A stretch of DNA of 25,250 nucleotides from Caldisericota bacterium (GTDB lineage Bacteria; Caldisericota; Caldisericia; Cryosericales; Cryosericaceae), in assembly GCA_026390285.1 (NCBI GenBank), contig JAPLGH010000192.1, positions 1 to 25,250 of the forward strand. The letters run 5' to 3'. The notes under the pieces were generated by a model, which did not search any database, was not told where the DNA came from, and worked only from the letters and a program-made list of their open reading frames with translations. The translations under genes were made by a program, and so were the position numbers. The first letter of the stretch is position 1. Every line of letters begins with the position of its first letter. Below, piece by piece: positions 14,011 to 21,219 of this stretch.

Positions 14011-15714
14011 TTACCGAAGTCCTGTGATGACACCCTCTGTTGTCACGTCAATATTGACCATCGCCGGGACCTTGGAGAGTGCCGGCATGGTCTGCATCGT
14101 TCCACCCAATGGATACAGGAAACGCGCACCGGTCGCGGCGCGAATGTCGCGAATCGGGAACAGATATCCAGACGGTGCACCTTTGACATCAGGGTCATGA
14201 CTTATGGACAGATGCGTCTTCGCCATGCAGATTGGCCACTTGTCATAGCCGGCCACGGTGAATTCCTTGATGCGCTCGATCGCCAGAGGCGTCAGATCGA
14301 TGTCACTGGCACGATAGATCGTGCGGACCAGTTTGCGCATCTTCTCCTCGATCGTGTCGGTCAGTTCATATGGATAGTGGATGGCGCCCACGTGGGATGT
14401 CGACGCCACTTCCTTGACGGCGCGTGCAAGTTCCAGTCCACCCTCGCTGCCATCCAAAAAAAACGTGTGCGGCACGGCAGCCACTGCGCCAAACTGCAAA
14501 GCCCTGGACTGAACCATCGCGACCTCTTCAGCGGAATCGTCCGGGAATCGGTTGATGGCAACAACGACCGGCAGACCATAGGAGCGAACATTCTCGATAT
14601 GCACCCGAAGGTTCTCGCAACCCAGCTCGAGCGCAGGCATGTTGACGGTCGATACAAGAGCAGGATCAAGCTTCTTGCCGGGCTTGACAGTAAACGCACC
14701 CCCGTGCATCTTGAGCGCGCGGACTGTGGCAACAATGACCACACAGTCAGGCCCCTTCATGCCGGCCTGTCGAAGCTTGATGTCCATGAGCTTCTCGAAC
14801 CCCATGTCGGCACCGAACCCGCTCTCTGTCACGACGTAGTCACCAAGCTTCAGCGCCGTACGGTCGGACAGTACTGAGTTATTGCCAAACGCGATGTTGG
14901 CAAACGGTCCAATGTGAACGAAGGCAGGTGTGCCCTCTTCCGTTTGAACCAGGTTGGGATAGATGGCGTCCTTGAGGACGGCAGTCAAGCCCCCCGTCGC
15001 ACGCAGGTCCTTGACCGTCACTGCCGCTCCACCGCGGCTATGCGCAACGACAATCTCCGAAAGACGCTGGTGCAGGTCCTCGAATCCCGTTGTCAGGCCC
15101 ATGATAGCCATCATAGGCGAAGCGGCGGCAATGTCGAAACCGGTCTCGTACGAAGTCTCCGTCTTGACGCCGTCTTTCTTCTCTGTCAACTCAATGGTGA
15201 GTTTGCGCATCGACCGGTCTTCCACATCCATGGTCCGGCGCCAGCTGATGCTCTGAGGATCGATGTCCAGTTCGTTTCCCTGGGAGATATGGTTGTCCAC
15301 GACCGCAGCCAGCAGGTTGGTTGCCGTCTCTACCGCATGAATGTCGCCCGTGAAGTGCAGGTTGATCTGTTCCATTGGAAAGAGCGACGACTTGCCACCG
15401 CCTGTTCCTCCGCCCTTGATTCCGAAGACCGGGCCCATAGACGGTTCGCGCAGTGTGTTGACTGTCTTGAATCCCAGCCTGTTCAGCGCCATGCCCAGCC
15501 CAATAGTTGTGACGGTCTTGCCTTCGCCAAACGGTGTCGGCGTGACGGCTGTCACATCGATGTACTTGCCGTCCGGCTTGTCCTGCAGGCGCTCAAGGAT
15601 ATGGTAATCGATCTTGCCCATGTACCTGCCAAAGAAATCGATCTCCTCGTTACGGATCCCCAGCGACAGTGCAAGATCGGCAATGTTGTTCTTGTCACTC
15701 GCTTTTTCGAACAT
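14011..15714 (-). CDS. fhs: Formate-tetrahydrofolate ligase
   Basis: This cytosolic enzyme makes 10-formyl-THF from formate, THF and ATP. It feeds the methyl branch of the Wood-Ljungdahl pathway or supplies one-carbon units for purine synthesis. The 567 residues are near the usual 555-560. The P-loop TPTPFGEGKT is at 58-67. The family signature follows as GIKGGGTGGGKSSLFPMEQ (98-116) and INLHFTGDIHA, with a GGGKSS variant where many members have AAGGGYSQ. Near the C-terminus are KTHLSISHDP and GAPSGYLFPIRDIRA. GAGGAG lies 8 nt before the ATG. The gene follows uppP by 74 bp on the same strand, with no clear promoter between. Other pathway genes are absent here, so acetogenesis cannot be claimed. 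Confidence 0.97.
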   Translation of the reverse strand: MFEKASDKNNIADLALSLGIRNEEIDFFGRYMGKIDYHILERLQDKPDGKYIDVTAVTPTPFGEGKTVTTIGLGMALNRLGFKTVNTLREPSMGPVFGIKGGGTGGGKSSLFPMEQINLHFTGDIHAVETATNLLAAVVDNHISQGNELDIDPQSISWRRTMDVEDRSMRKLTIELTEKKDGVKTETSYETGFDIAAASPMMAIMGLTTGFEDLHQRLSEIVVAHSRGGAAVTVKDLRATGGLTAVLKDAIYPNLVQTEEGTPAFVHIGPFANIAFGNNSVLSDRTALKLGDYVVTESGFGADMGFEKLMDIKLRQAGMKGPDCVVIVATVRALKMHGGAFTVKPGKKLDPALVSTVNMPALELGCENLRVHIENVRSYGLPVVVAINRFPDDSAEEVAMVQSRALQFGAVAAVPHTFFLDGSEGGLELARAVKEVASTSHVGAIHYPYELTDTIEEKMRKLVRTIYRASDIDLTPLAIERIKEFTVAGYDKWPICMAKTHLSISHDPDVKGAPSGYLFPIRDIRAATGARFLYPLGGTMQTMPALSKVPAMVNIDVTTEGVITGLR

Positions 15715-15788
15715 AGGTCACACTCCTCTTTCAATTGGCATAGTCCGTTACTCCAGCCTCAATCCAACTCCTGCGCACGCGGCAAGAC

Positions 15789-16604
15789 TCAGATAAGTTC
15801 AAGATAGTGCACTGCAAACGTAAAGAGCGCCGCTGCAACACAATAGAGCGCAAACCATTGCATCTTGCCTCTCCGCGCAACCCTCAGCAGCAACCCGATT
15901 GCGATGAGGCTGGTCAGCCCGCTGACGACGACACCGATGCCGACCTCCGTAAAGGAACTTGAGGACATTCCCGCCTGTAGAAAGTCTTTGAGCTTGAAGA
16001 TCGCCGCGCCCGCGATGGTCGGGATTGCCATGAGGAAGCTGAAATGGGCGGCATCCTCCTGTTTGAAGCCCCTGTACACACCGACGGACATGGTCGTGCC
16101 ACTGCGCGAAAGACCCGGCAGAAGTGCAAATACCTGGCCGATGCCGATCGCCAATGCGTCCTTCCAGCCGACCTCACGAATCGTCCTGGTCGTCGACGAA
16201 AAATGCTGCAGAAACAGCAGGACGGCCGTGACGAGAAACATCGCAGCTACGACGTAGACATTCTTGAATGCCTGCTCAATACGACTGCCGAACACGACGC
16301 CTATGATACCGGACGGGATAATGGCAGCAACGATGAGCCAGAACGTGTTGCGCTTCCGCGCTTCCTCATGCGACCGACTGTGACGGAAGGTCGCCAGAAA
16401 TCCCTGAAACAGGCCCACAATGTCACCCCAGAAGAAGATACACAGCGCGATGAGGCTGCCGAAGTGCAGCGCCACGTCATAGGCAAGCGTCGCGTCGGCC
16501 TTGAGCAGCCCCGAGAACACGACCAGATGTCCCGAGCTGCTGACAGGCAGGAACTCGGTCAACCCCTGTACAATTCCGAGCACAATGCTTTTCCACAGTA
16601 CCAT
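15789..16604 (-). CDS. uppP: Undecaprenyl-diphosphatase
   Basis: This 271-residue integral membrane protein of the BacA/UppP family dephosphorylates undecaprenyl pyrophosphate to recycle the lipid carrier for peptidoglycan and other surface polymers; overexpression is known to give bacitracin resistance. The two catalytic repeats are QGLTEFLPVSSSGH (13-26) and the PGLSRSGTT motif (163-171). Several hydrophobic segments run through the protein, including the end VARRGKMQWFALYCVAAALF. I chose the ATG at 16604, with GGAGGT 7 nt upstream and family-like start MVLWKSIVLGIVQG. The open frame to 16697 would add a 31-residue stretch that overlaps the likely promoter. Confidence 0.96.
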   Translation of the reverse strand: MVLWKSIVLGIVQGLTEFLPVSSSGHLVVFSGLLKADATLAYDVALHFGSLIALCIFFWGDIVGLFQGFLATFRHSRSHEEARKRNTFWLIVAAIIPSGIIGVVFGSRIEQAFKNVYVVAAMFLVTAVLLFLQHFSSTTRTIREVGWKDALAIGIGQVFALLPGLSRSGTTMSVGVYRGFKQEDAAHFSFLMAIPTIAGAAIFKLKDFLQAGMSSSSFTEVGIGVVVSGLTSLIAIGLLLRVARRGKMQWFALYCVAAALFTFAVHYLELI

Positions 16605-16642
16605 GAGTGGTACCTCCAGGTATGACCTCGACCATATGCAAC

Positions 16643-16670
16643 ATGGTAGACAAACCGTCCCAAAAAGCAA
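16643..16670 (-). promoter_or_regulatory. Candidate promoter of uppP
   Basis: On the minus strand TTGCTT (16670-16665), a 16-bp spacer and TACCAT (16648-16643). It fits the local pattern, but the -35 is weak. Confidence 0.4.
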
Positions 16671-16728
16671 CGAAACGGCTTCCAGAGAACGGCCCAATCC
16701 TTCGCAGACGTGTCTGTGTGGCCCAGTT

Positions 16729-17457
16729 TCAGATCAGAGAGGTGATTCGGTGTCCTGCGGGCGTCAGGGTGGCCAGCGACCCGTTGGGCAACCATTCCCA
16801 GGAACCCGAGCCCAGAGGTTCACTGGCGACGAGTTCCCTATCACTCTGGTGCTGGAGATACATGCTGTGTCGCTCCGGATGAGTGCTGTAGTGGAAGGCA
16901 TATATGCATTGTCCATCGCACAGGAGGAAGTTGAGGCCGGTGAAGTCTCCGACGGATACCACTTCGTGGACGGCACCCCTCAGGGTGTCGATAGGGTCGT
17001 TCGGTGACTCGAGGTACTGCAACAGCAACGCAAAGTAGATTTCACTGTCAGTTTCCCCCTTCACCATATTGCTGAACCTGGGCAGGAGATGCTCCCTCAG
17101 GCGTTCGCCCGAACAGTACCCGTTGTGACAGAACACCCAGCGTCCCACGACGAACGGATGCGTGTTGGCTGAAAGGCGAGGCGTGCGACTGCTGCGGCGG
17201 ATGTGAGCAAGAGCAATGCGGGCACGTACCTCGCGAGCGGTCGATTCGAAAAGCGGCGACTGGTCCGCGGATCCCGGTTCTTTGACAACATGGGGACCGT
17301 CCTGTCCAGTGCCATACCAAGCGACACCCCAGCCATCAGGGTTCGCCTCACCGGATTCGTCCGCAACAGCCAGCGAGCGCAGCGAAGGCTCGACGTCGGT
17401 CATCCATGGAGCTATCGATTGTGGCGTCGTGGCGACTATTCCGAACATCCTGCACAT
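16729..17457 (-). CDS. Class II glutamine amidotransferase (YafJ/EgtC type)
   Basis: The 242-residue protein is a stand-alone Ntn-type glutamine amidotransferase domain. The ATG is followed directly by the nucleophile Cys2 (MCRMFG), exposed when Met is removed. Further class II signatures are NPDGWGVAWY, AHIRRSS, NTHPFV and FCHNG. Such free-standing domains hydrolyse glutamine or gamma-glutamyl peptides; the acceptor here is unknown, and no partner synthase is adjacent. GGAGG lies 7 nt before the ATG. An imperfect palindrome and a weak promoter lie upstream at 17502-17572, so it may be regulated separately from the PH-domain unit on the same strand. Confidence 0.9.
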   Translation of the reverse strand: MCRMFGIVATTPQSIAPWMTDVEPSLRSLAVADESGEANPDGWGVAWYGTGQDGPHVVKEPGSADQSPLFESTAREVRARIALAHIRRSSRTPRLSANTHPFVVGRWVFCHNGYCSGERLREHLLPRFSNMVKGETDSEIYFALLLQYLESPNDPIDTLRGAVHEVVSVGDFTGLNFLLCDGQCIYAFHYSTHPERHSMYLQHQSDRELVASEPLGSGSWEWLPNGSLATLTPAGHRITSLI

Positions 17458-17501
17458 CAGCGTTCCTCCACCGGCAGGCCATCCGCGGCCGCACTGCGTT
17501 C

Positions 17502-17529
17502 AGGATACGTCGTCAGCGCCACAGCGCAA
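17502..17529 (-). promoter_or_regulatory. Candidate promoter of the amidotransferase gene
   Basis: On the minus strand TTGCGC (17529-17524), a 16-bp spacer and TATCCT (17507-17502). Its -35 overlaps one arm of the 17527-17572 palindrome, a layout that would suit an operator. Confidence 0.35.
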
Positions 17530-17572
17530 TTGTGAATACCCTTGGTACCTGGTACAACGGGATTCACAATTG
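17527..17572. repeat. Long AT-rich inverted repeat at a stop codon
   Basis: CAATTGTGAATACCC (17527-17541) and GGGATTCACAATTG (17559-17572) are inverted copies differing by one extra A, separated by 17 bp that include GGTACC. One arm contains the stop codon of the PH-domain gene. No T-tract follows on the minus strand. It could be a terminator-like hairpin or an operator for the downstream amidotransferase gene. Confidence 0.8.
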
Positions 17573-18097
17573 AAGACGGGAACGCAGGTCGCTGACGAAT
17601 TCGACTTCGTCTTCGGGTGAGATGCCGTATTTGTGATGGTCGGCGGTCTCAATGAGAACAACATCCCTGAGGGCGTGTGTGGAGAACATGGTCACGATAC
17701 CCTCGTCACTGTACAGGACATCATAGAGAGCCAGACCAGGGAGACGATAGCTCGAAATGGGGTTGAAGGCGAGATTGACCACCTCGACACGGACGACGTC
17801 CTTGAACAATATCCGGCGTGAGCTGCCCCCGGCGCGTATCTCAACTGCATCTGCGGTCAGGATGTAGCGCATCGTGCGGACGACCCGAACGGTGTTCGTC
17901 GACACCGCGATACCACCGACAGCCATGACACCCATCAGGAGTACCGTCCACCACAACTCACTCCAGGCCTCATGCGCCGCGGTCATGACACTGATGAACG
18001 GAATTGTCAGCACACCCGCTAGCAGCCAGGTGGAAACGCGGGTCCATGCATTCACGCGTGGACGAAAGACCCGCCCCTCTTCTGTCAGTTCAATCAT
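17564..18097 (-). CDS. Membrane protein with C-terminal bacterial PH domain
   Basis: This 177-residue protein has two membrane segments (about 20-38 and 48-68) and a C-terminal domain of bPH_5 type (PF10882): RYILTADAVEIRAGG, KDVVRVEVV, YRLPGLALYDVLYSDEG, FSTHALRDVVLIET and YGISPEDEVEFVSDL. The function of these domains is poorly known; they often occur with SdpI-like or DUF1648 membrane proteins, as here. The ATG at 18097 has GGAG 6 nt upstream. The frame is open to 18217 but that part overlaps the preceding gene and has no ribosome binding site. It is the third gene of the SdpI-PH-PH unit, 17 bp after its neighbour. Confidence 0.85.
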   Translation of the reverse strand: MIELTEEGRVFRPRVNAWTRVSTWLLAGVLTIPFISVMTAAHEAWSELWWTVLLMGVMAVGGIAVSTNTVRVVRTMRYILTADAVEIRAGGSSRRILFKDVVRVEVVNLAFNPISSYRLPGLALYDVLYSDEGIVTMFSTHALRDVVLIETADHHKYGISPEDEVEFVSDLRSRLQL

Positions 18098-18114
18098 GCC
18101 TGTCTCCTTCCCGG

Positions 18115-18648
18115 TCACGCAACCGGGACTCCCCACGCCTGTAGTGCCCGGACAAACCCGTCGAGGTCGTCGGGAGCCAGCATCAAGACCCTGTCCTTCA
18201 GCTCGATCACGACACATGCCGGCCCAGACAGCATCAGGACCGCAGAACGCCCGTCCTCGAGCCTGAAGCTCCCTGTGAGATACGAGCCTATGTCAGTGCC
18301 GTTCGTTCTGACAGCAATGGCCAGGTCCGGTTCCTGCGCTCGATCGGCCACCCTGTAGGCCCGAACGATGTCGACCCGCTCGACGCTGACCGAGGCAAAC
18401 GGAGGAGTCTCTACTGCTATCCGGTCGCCCACGACGACTCCCGTACGAAGCTCGCCAGCCAGGAAGAACACACCGAGAGCACTAACGAACAGGGTGACAC
18501 AGGCAACGAGTGCAGACACGGCGATGCGCTGAGACCGCGGGATCCTCCTCAGGCTGGACAGTGTCATGAGACAGATGAGCAGTGGCAAGCCTACGGAGAA
18601 TGCGGCCATAACCATCGCACCGTCAGTAAGTGATAGCCCAAAGCGCAT
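18115..18648 (-). CDS. Membrane protein with PH-like domain
   Basis: The 177-residue protein has two hydrophobic segments (about 9-30 and 42-65) and a strand-rich C-terminal domain. The domain runs DRIAVETPPFASVSVERVDIVRAY, IAVRTNGTDIGSYLTGSFRLEDG, AVLMLSGPACVVIELKD and MLAPDDLDGFVRAL. This layout resembles the bacterial PH-like domains that follow SdpI or DUF1648 regions. It has the same length as its downstream neighbour and similar topology but little sequence similarity. GGAG lies 6 nt before the ATG at 18648. It is the second gene of the unit, 13 bp after the SdpI-like gene. The exact role is unknown. Confidence 0.78.
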   Translation of the reverse strand: MRFGLSLTDGAMVMAAFSVGLPLLICLMTLSSLRRIPRSQRIAVSALVACVTLFVSALGVFFLAGELRTGVVVGDRIAVETPPFASVSVERVDIVRAYRVADRAQEPDLAIAVRTNGTDIGSYLTGSFRLEDGRSAVLMLSGPACVVIELKDRVLMLAPDDLDGFVRALQAWGVPVA

Positions 18649-18661
18649 GGTGGTCTCCTTC

Positions 18662-19354
18662 TCAGCGTGTGAGGCTGTTTGCAAACAAGGTGCCGACTAC
18701 CGCCACGAGGATGATTGCGGCGAGCCAGCCGACGAACAGTCCCGAGAACAGCCGCTTTCGCTCGCCTTCGGTCATGCTGCGCAGGCCGAGGAACATGAAT
18801 CCGAAAACGCCGGACAAGACGGCAAGCGTCAGGCCTGCCTTGAGGTTGACCTGGTGCCAGACTGCTGGATCGGCGAACGTTGCAGGGACTCGAAACCCAA
18901 GCCAAGGATTGGGTGTGGAGAATGCAGACAGGACCCCGGCGACTGCGACGGCAAAACAGCTCACGGCAACCAGGAGCGGCGCGGTCCTCCCAACCTCCGT
19001 ATCACGCGCATTGACCTCACTGTCCCGCGCGACCCGTTCAGAGTAGCGCCACAGCCAGACAGTCGCGATGAGGATGTAGACCAACAGCGCTCCTACAACA
19101 TACAGCCCCACATCGCGCGTGACGACCCCGGCGACAGCAAGCAAGTCGACAATGCCCGCTACTGATCCCCCCACGACAAACAGGAGTCCAGACTTCCGGT
19201 TTACGGCGTCCCAGACGCGGTCGTCCGCCATGGTGGCAGGGAAGCGGGCTCCGTAGAAGCCGTTGCGCCTCACCTTGCCCAGCATCAACGGAACACCAAG
19301 AACAACGAAGAGCAGCGCCAGTCCAAGGCTTGTCAGAACATTCTCCATCAGCAT
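18662..19354 (-). CDS. SdpI-family membrane protein with internally duplicated SdpI motif
   Basis: This 230-residue protein has about six membrane segments (4-24, 58-76, 83-103, 125-145, 172-192 and 205-225). The SdpI signature, a short loop N-x-x-x-G-x-R-x-P-x-T-x-x-x-x-x-x-W-x-x-x-N, appears twice: NGFYGARFPATMADDRVWDAVN (31-52) and NPWLGFRVPATFADPAVWHQVN (149-170). In Bacillus, SdpI gives immunity to the SdpC toxin and takes part in signalling. In most bacteria the family has no known toxin partner, and none is seen here. GAGGAG precedes two possible ATGs, at 19354 and 19348; either fits. The two motif copies divide the protein into two halves with three membrane segments each. Confidence 0.85.
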   Translation of the reverse strand: MLMENVLTSLGLALLFVVLGVPLMLGKVRRNGFYGARFPATMADDRVWDAVNRKSGLLFVVGGSVAGIVDLLAVAGVVTRDVGLYVVGALLVYILIATVWLWRYSERVARDSEVNARDTEVGRTAPLLVAVSCFAVAVAGVLSAFSTPNPWLGFRVPATFADPAVWHQVNLKAGLTLAVLSGVFGFMFLGLRSMTEGERKRLFSGLFVGWLAAIILVAVVGTLFANSLTR

Positions 19355-19793
19355 TCATCTCCTCGCCGGAGCCCCGGGCCCCGACATGGTACATGCTCAT
19401 CACGTTCACCTGATACTATATGCATCCTCGGGGCGGAAGCCACCCCGACACCGGCAAGCGAAGACCTCCGGGGCTCTTCGCCAAGTCCTGGAGAAAAGGA
19501 GATGCGCCGAGAGAGACGGCACGAATGGCGGCCTTGCCAGCTGACGTCATATCGCCGGCCTATACGCCCTGAAGCTGTCGTCTTCTCCGCGACTGGTGGT
19601 CTCCCCTTTGTCGGAGAGAGGCTCCTCGCTGTCAATGCAAGGAGCACGGTCGCGATCCTCCCGTACGTCATATGTGACAGCGCGACCACAAGATGCATCT
19701 TGCCCTCGCCCGACGTACTAGGCTCTGGCCATGTTACCGGGTACTGGTCAGCTCAACAATGCACTGGGGTCGCTGCTGCTGCGCTGGTTAGTG
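19355..19793. other. 439-bp region with no supported gene
   Basis: This gap lies between the SdpI-like gene start and the VOC gene stop, both on the minus strand. Open frames on each strand (for example 19348-19698 minus and 19502-19885 plus) have no family character and no properly spaced ribosome binding site. A small hairpin, CGAAGACC and its partner around 19459-19480, and AT-rich TATAGTAT near 19420 are the only structures seen. The region should hold the promoter of the SdpI-PH-PH unit and the end of the VOC transcript, but I cannot point to either with confidence. Confidence 0.6.
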
Positions 19794-20261
19794 TTACAAG
19801 AACCAAGTGTGCCCCCGTTCCAAGGGAAAACAGCCTGCGCGGTCAAAGTGCACGATCTCATATTCGATGCCCTCGGAATCCTTGAAAAAGAAAGCGTAGT
19901 AATCCTTGCAATACTCCGGATACAACCGCGGCTCATGGACGATCTCTGCACCAAGAGCTTTTACTTGCAGATAAAGTCTGTCTACCTCCGCACGCGAGTC
20001 TGCATGGAATGCAACGTGATGAAGCGCACCCGGCTTCCTTCTGGTTATTGTTTCATTGGTGTATGCAGGCCGTGGGCTGACAATGCCGAAGGAAAAACTG
20101 CTGTGGTGGTATTCGACGATGCCGTATTCGTGTTCAGGAACAGCGTCGCGTTCCTTATTCGCCAGATCAAATCCCAGCAACGGCAGGAGCCTATCATAGA
20201 ATCTCTCTGCGCGTTCAAGATCAGCAACAGTAACATGAATATGATCAATAACTGGTTTCAT
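19794..20261 (-). CDS. VOC-superfamily (glyoxalase/dioxygenase-like) protein
   Basis: The 155-residue protein is built of two paired beta-alpha-beta-beta-beta modules of the vicinal oxygen chelate fold. Likely metal ligands are the first histidine region IDHIHVTV, GALHHVAFHADS in the second module, and the glutamate of GIEYEIVHFDR. The PEYCKDYYAFFFKD stretch resembles VOC proteins I associate with Firmicutes. The substrate is unknown. The ATG at 20261 has AGAGGTG 5 nt upstream; the in-frame ATG at 20300 overlaps the -10 hexamer. The gene and its upstream region look more AT-rich than their surroundings, which could mean transfer. It diverges from the flavin reductase-like gene. Confidence 0.9.
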   Translation of the reverse strand: MKPVIDHIHVTVADLERAERFYDRLLPLLGFDLANKERDAVPEHEYGIVEYHHSSFSFGIVSPRPAYTNETITRRKPGALHHVAFHADSRAEVDRLYLQVKALGAEIVHEPRLYPEYCKDYYAFFFKDSEGIEYEIVHFDRAGCFPLERGHTWFL

Positions 20262-20298
20262 AGAGGCACCTCTGCCGCACTGCGAATGTTTCACAAGC

Positions 20299-20326
20299 AT
20301 CCTACCATGGAGCCCCTCACATGCAA
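20299..20326 (-). promoter_or_regulatory. Promoter of the VOC gene
   Basis: On the minus strand TTGCAT (20326-20321), a 16-bp spacer and TAGGAT (20304-20299), with a leader of about 30 nt. Confidence 0.5.
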
Positions 20327-20362
20327 TTCATAGATGTTACAAAACTAGGTATGTCTCCAAAA

Positions 20363-20391
20363 TTGTAATTTGTCTCTTGCGCTGTTACGAT
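20363..20391 (+). promoter_or_regulatory. Promoter of the flavin reductase-like gene
   Basis: TTGTAA (20363-20368), a 17-bp spacer and TACGAT (20386-20391). It lies 37 bp from the oppositely oriented VOC promoter, so one regulator could control both. Confidence 0.5.
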
Positions 20392-20425
20392 TATTTCATA
20401 ACTGAGGTCGGAAGAGATGGTCATC

Positions 20426-20989
20426 ATGAACGAACTTTCTCTATCCAAGGCATACCGCTTCCTTGAACCGGGTCCGGTCGTACTGGTGACGACTGCATAT
20501 AAAGGCAGCACTAACATCATGACGATGAGTTATTACATGATCATGCAGGACGGCAGCGAAGAGGGCGGCGTGCCTTTGATCGGCGGCAGCATCGGGCCAT
20601 GGGATCACAGTTTCAAGGCACTGCGCGCGACGGGAGAATGCGTGATCGCTGTTCCCACGGTCGATCTCGCAGCCAAGGTTGTCGAGATCGGCAACTGCTC
20701 AGGTGATGAGGTCGACAAGTTCAAGACCTTTGGTCTGACCCCGGTACCAGCCAAGAAGGTGAAGGCGCCACTCGTGGCAGAATGTCTCGCTAATCTCGAA
20801 TGCCGGGTGTCAGATACCAGCCTGGTCGACAAGTACAACCTCTTCATCTTCGAAGTGGTCAAGGTTTGGACCGACCCGGAGCGCAAGGAACGCCGGATGA
20901 TCCATCACAACGGGGACGGCACCTTTGTGGTCGACGGCAGAACCATCAACCTCAAGAAAAAGATGGTGAAGTGGCCAACCTACCTGTGA
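20426..20989 (+). CDS. Flavin reductase-like, FMN-binding split-barrel protein
   Basis: The 187-residue protein has the layout of the flavin reductase-like family (PF01613): an N-terminal strand PGPVVLVTTAYKG, the NIMTMSYYMIM segment that contacts flavin, PLIGGSIGPWDHSFKALRATGECVIAVP, and a C-terminal part with LECRVSDT...YNLFIFEVVKVW that forms the dimer barrel. Members bind FMN and use NAD(P)H, or act as flavoredoxins in anaerobes. The partner is unknown. ATGs at 20417 and 20426 are in frame; I prefer 20426 because GAAGAG is 9 nt upstream of it but touches the first ATG. It is probably a single-gene transcript ending at the inverted repeat 20991-21048. Confidence 0.85.
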   Translation: MNELSLSKAYRFLEPGPVVLVTTAYKGSTNIMTMSYYMIMQDGSEEGGVPLIGGSIGPWDHSFKALRATGECVIAVPTVDLAAKVVEIGNCSGDEVDKFKTFGLTPVPAKKVKAPLVAECLANLECRVSDTSLVDKYNLFIFEVVKVWTDPERKERRMIHHNGDGTFVVDGRTINLKKKMVKWPTYL

Positions 20990-20990
20990 C

Positions 20991-21048
20991 CGCTCGCGCG
21001 GTCCCTGGTCTGCAGCCCGCAGCGGTGAAAATGACCAGGACCCGAGCG
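20991..21048 (+). terminator. Long hairpin after the flavin reductase-like gene
   Basis: The left arm is CGCTCG, GGTC and CTGGTC (20991-21010, with small bulges); the right arm is GACCAG, GACC and CGAGCG (21033-21048). Together they pair 16 bp around a 22-nt loop. It begins 1 bp after the stop and has no T-tract, so terminator function is likely but not certain. Confidence 0.55.
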
Positions 21049-21140
21049 ACCGACCTACGATTCACGGCCGCCTCCTAAACGGACACGTGTGCCCCTGCGG
21101 TCGGTCCTCGACCACGAGATTCGTACTCCACAACATCGCC

Positions 21141-21168
21141 TTGACTCATCCTGTCGCCACCCTACAAT
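21141..21168 (+). promoter_or_regulatory. Strong promoter of the phosphofructokinase-kinase-regulator run
   Basis: TTGACT (21141-21146), a 16-bp spacer and TACAAT (21163-21168). It is the best match to the sigma70 consensus in the window and leaves a leader of about 45 nt. Confidence 0.7.
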
Positions 21169-21219
21169 GGAGGCGCACTACATCTATAGTAGTATGGACG
21201 AATGGGGGTCGACTTACAC

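Noticed and set aside
14914..15807. A 297-residue plus-strand frame over the formate-THF ligase gene, and a second at 13981-14877
   Set aside because: Both are opposite a gene with full family motifs; their translations have no domain character or ribosome binding sites.
17527..17572. Reading the palindrome as a Rex operator
   Set aside because: The half-sites match loosely, but they are 26 bp apart, whereas Rex half-sites are only a few bp apart. Kept only as an inverted repeat of unknown role.
19502..19885. Plus-strand frame starting right after AAAGGAG
   Set aside because: The GGAG touches the ATG with no spacing, the translation has no family character, and the frame runs into the antisense of the VOC gene.
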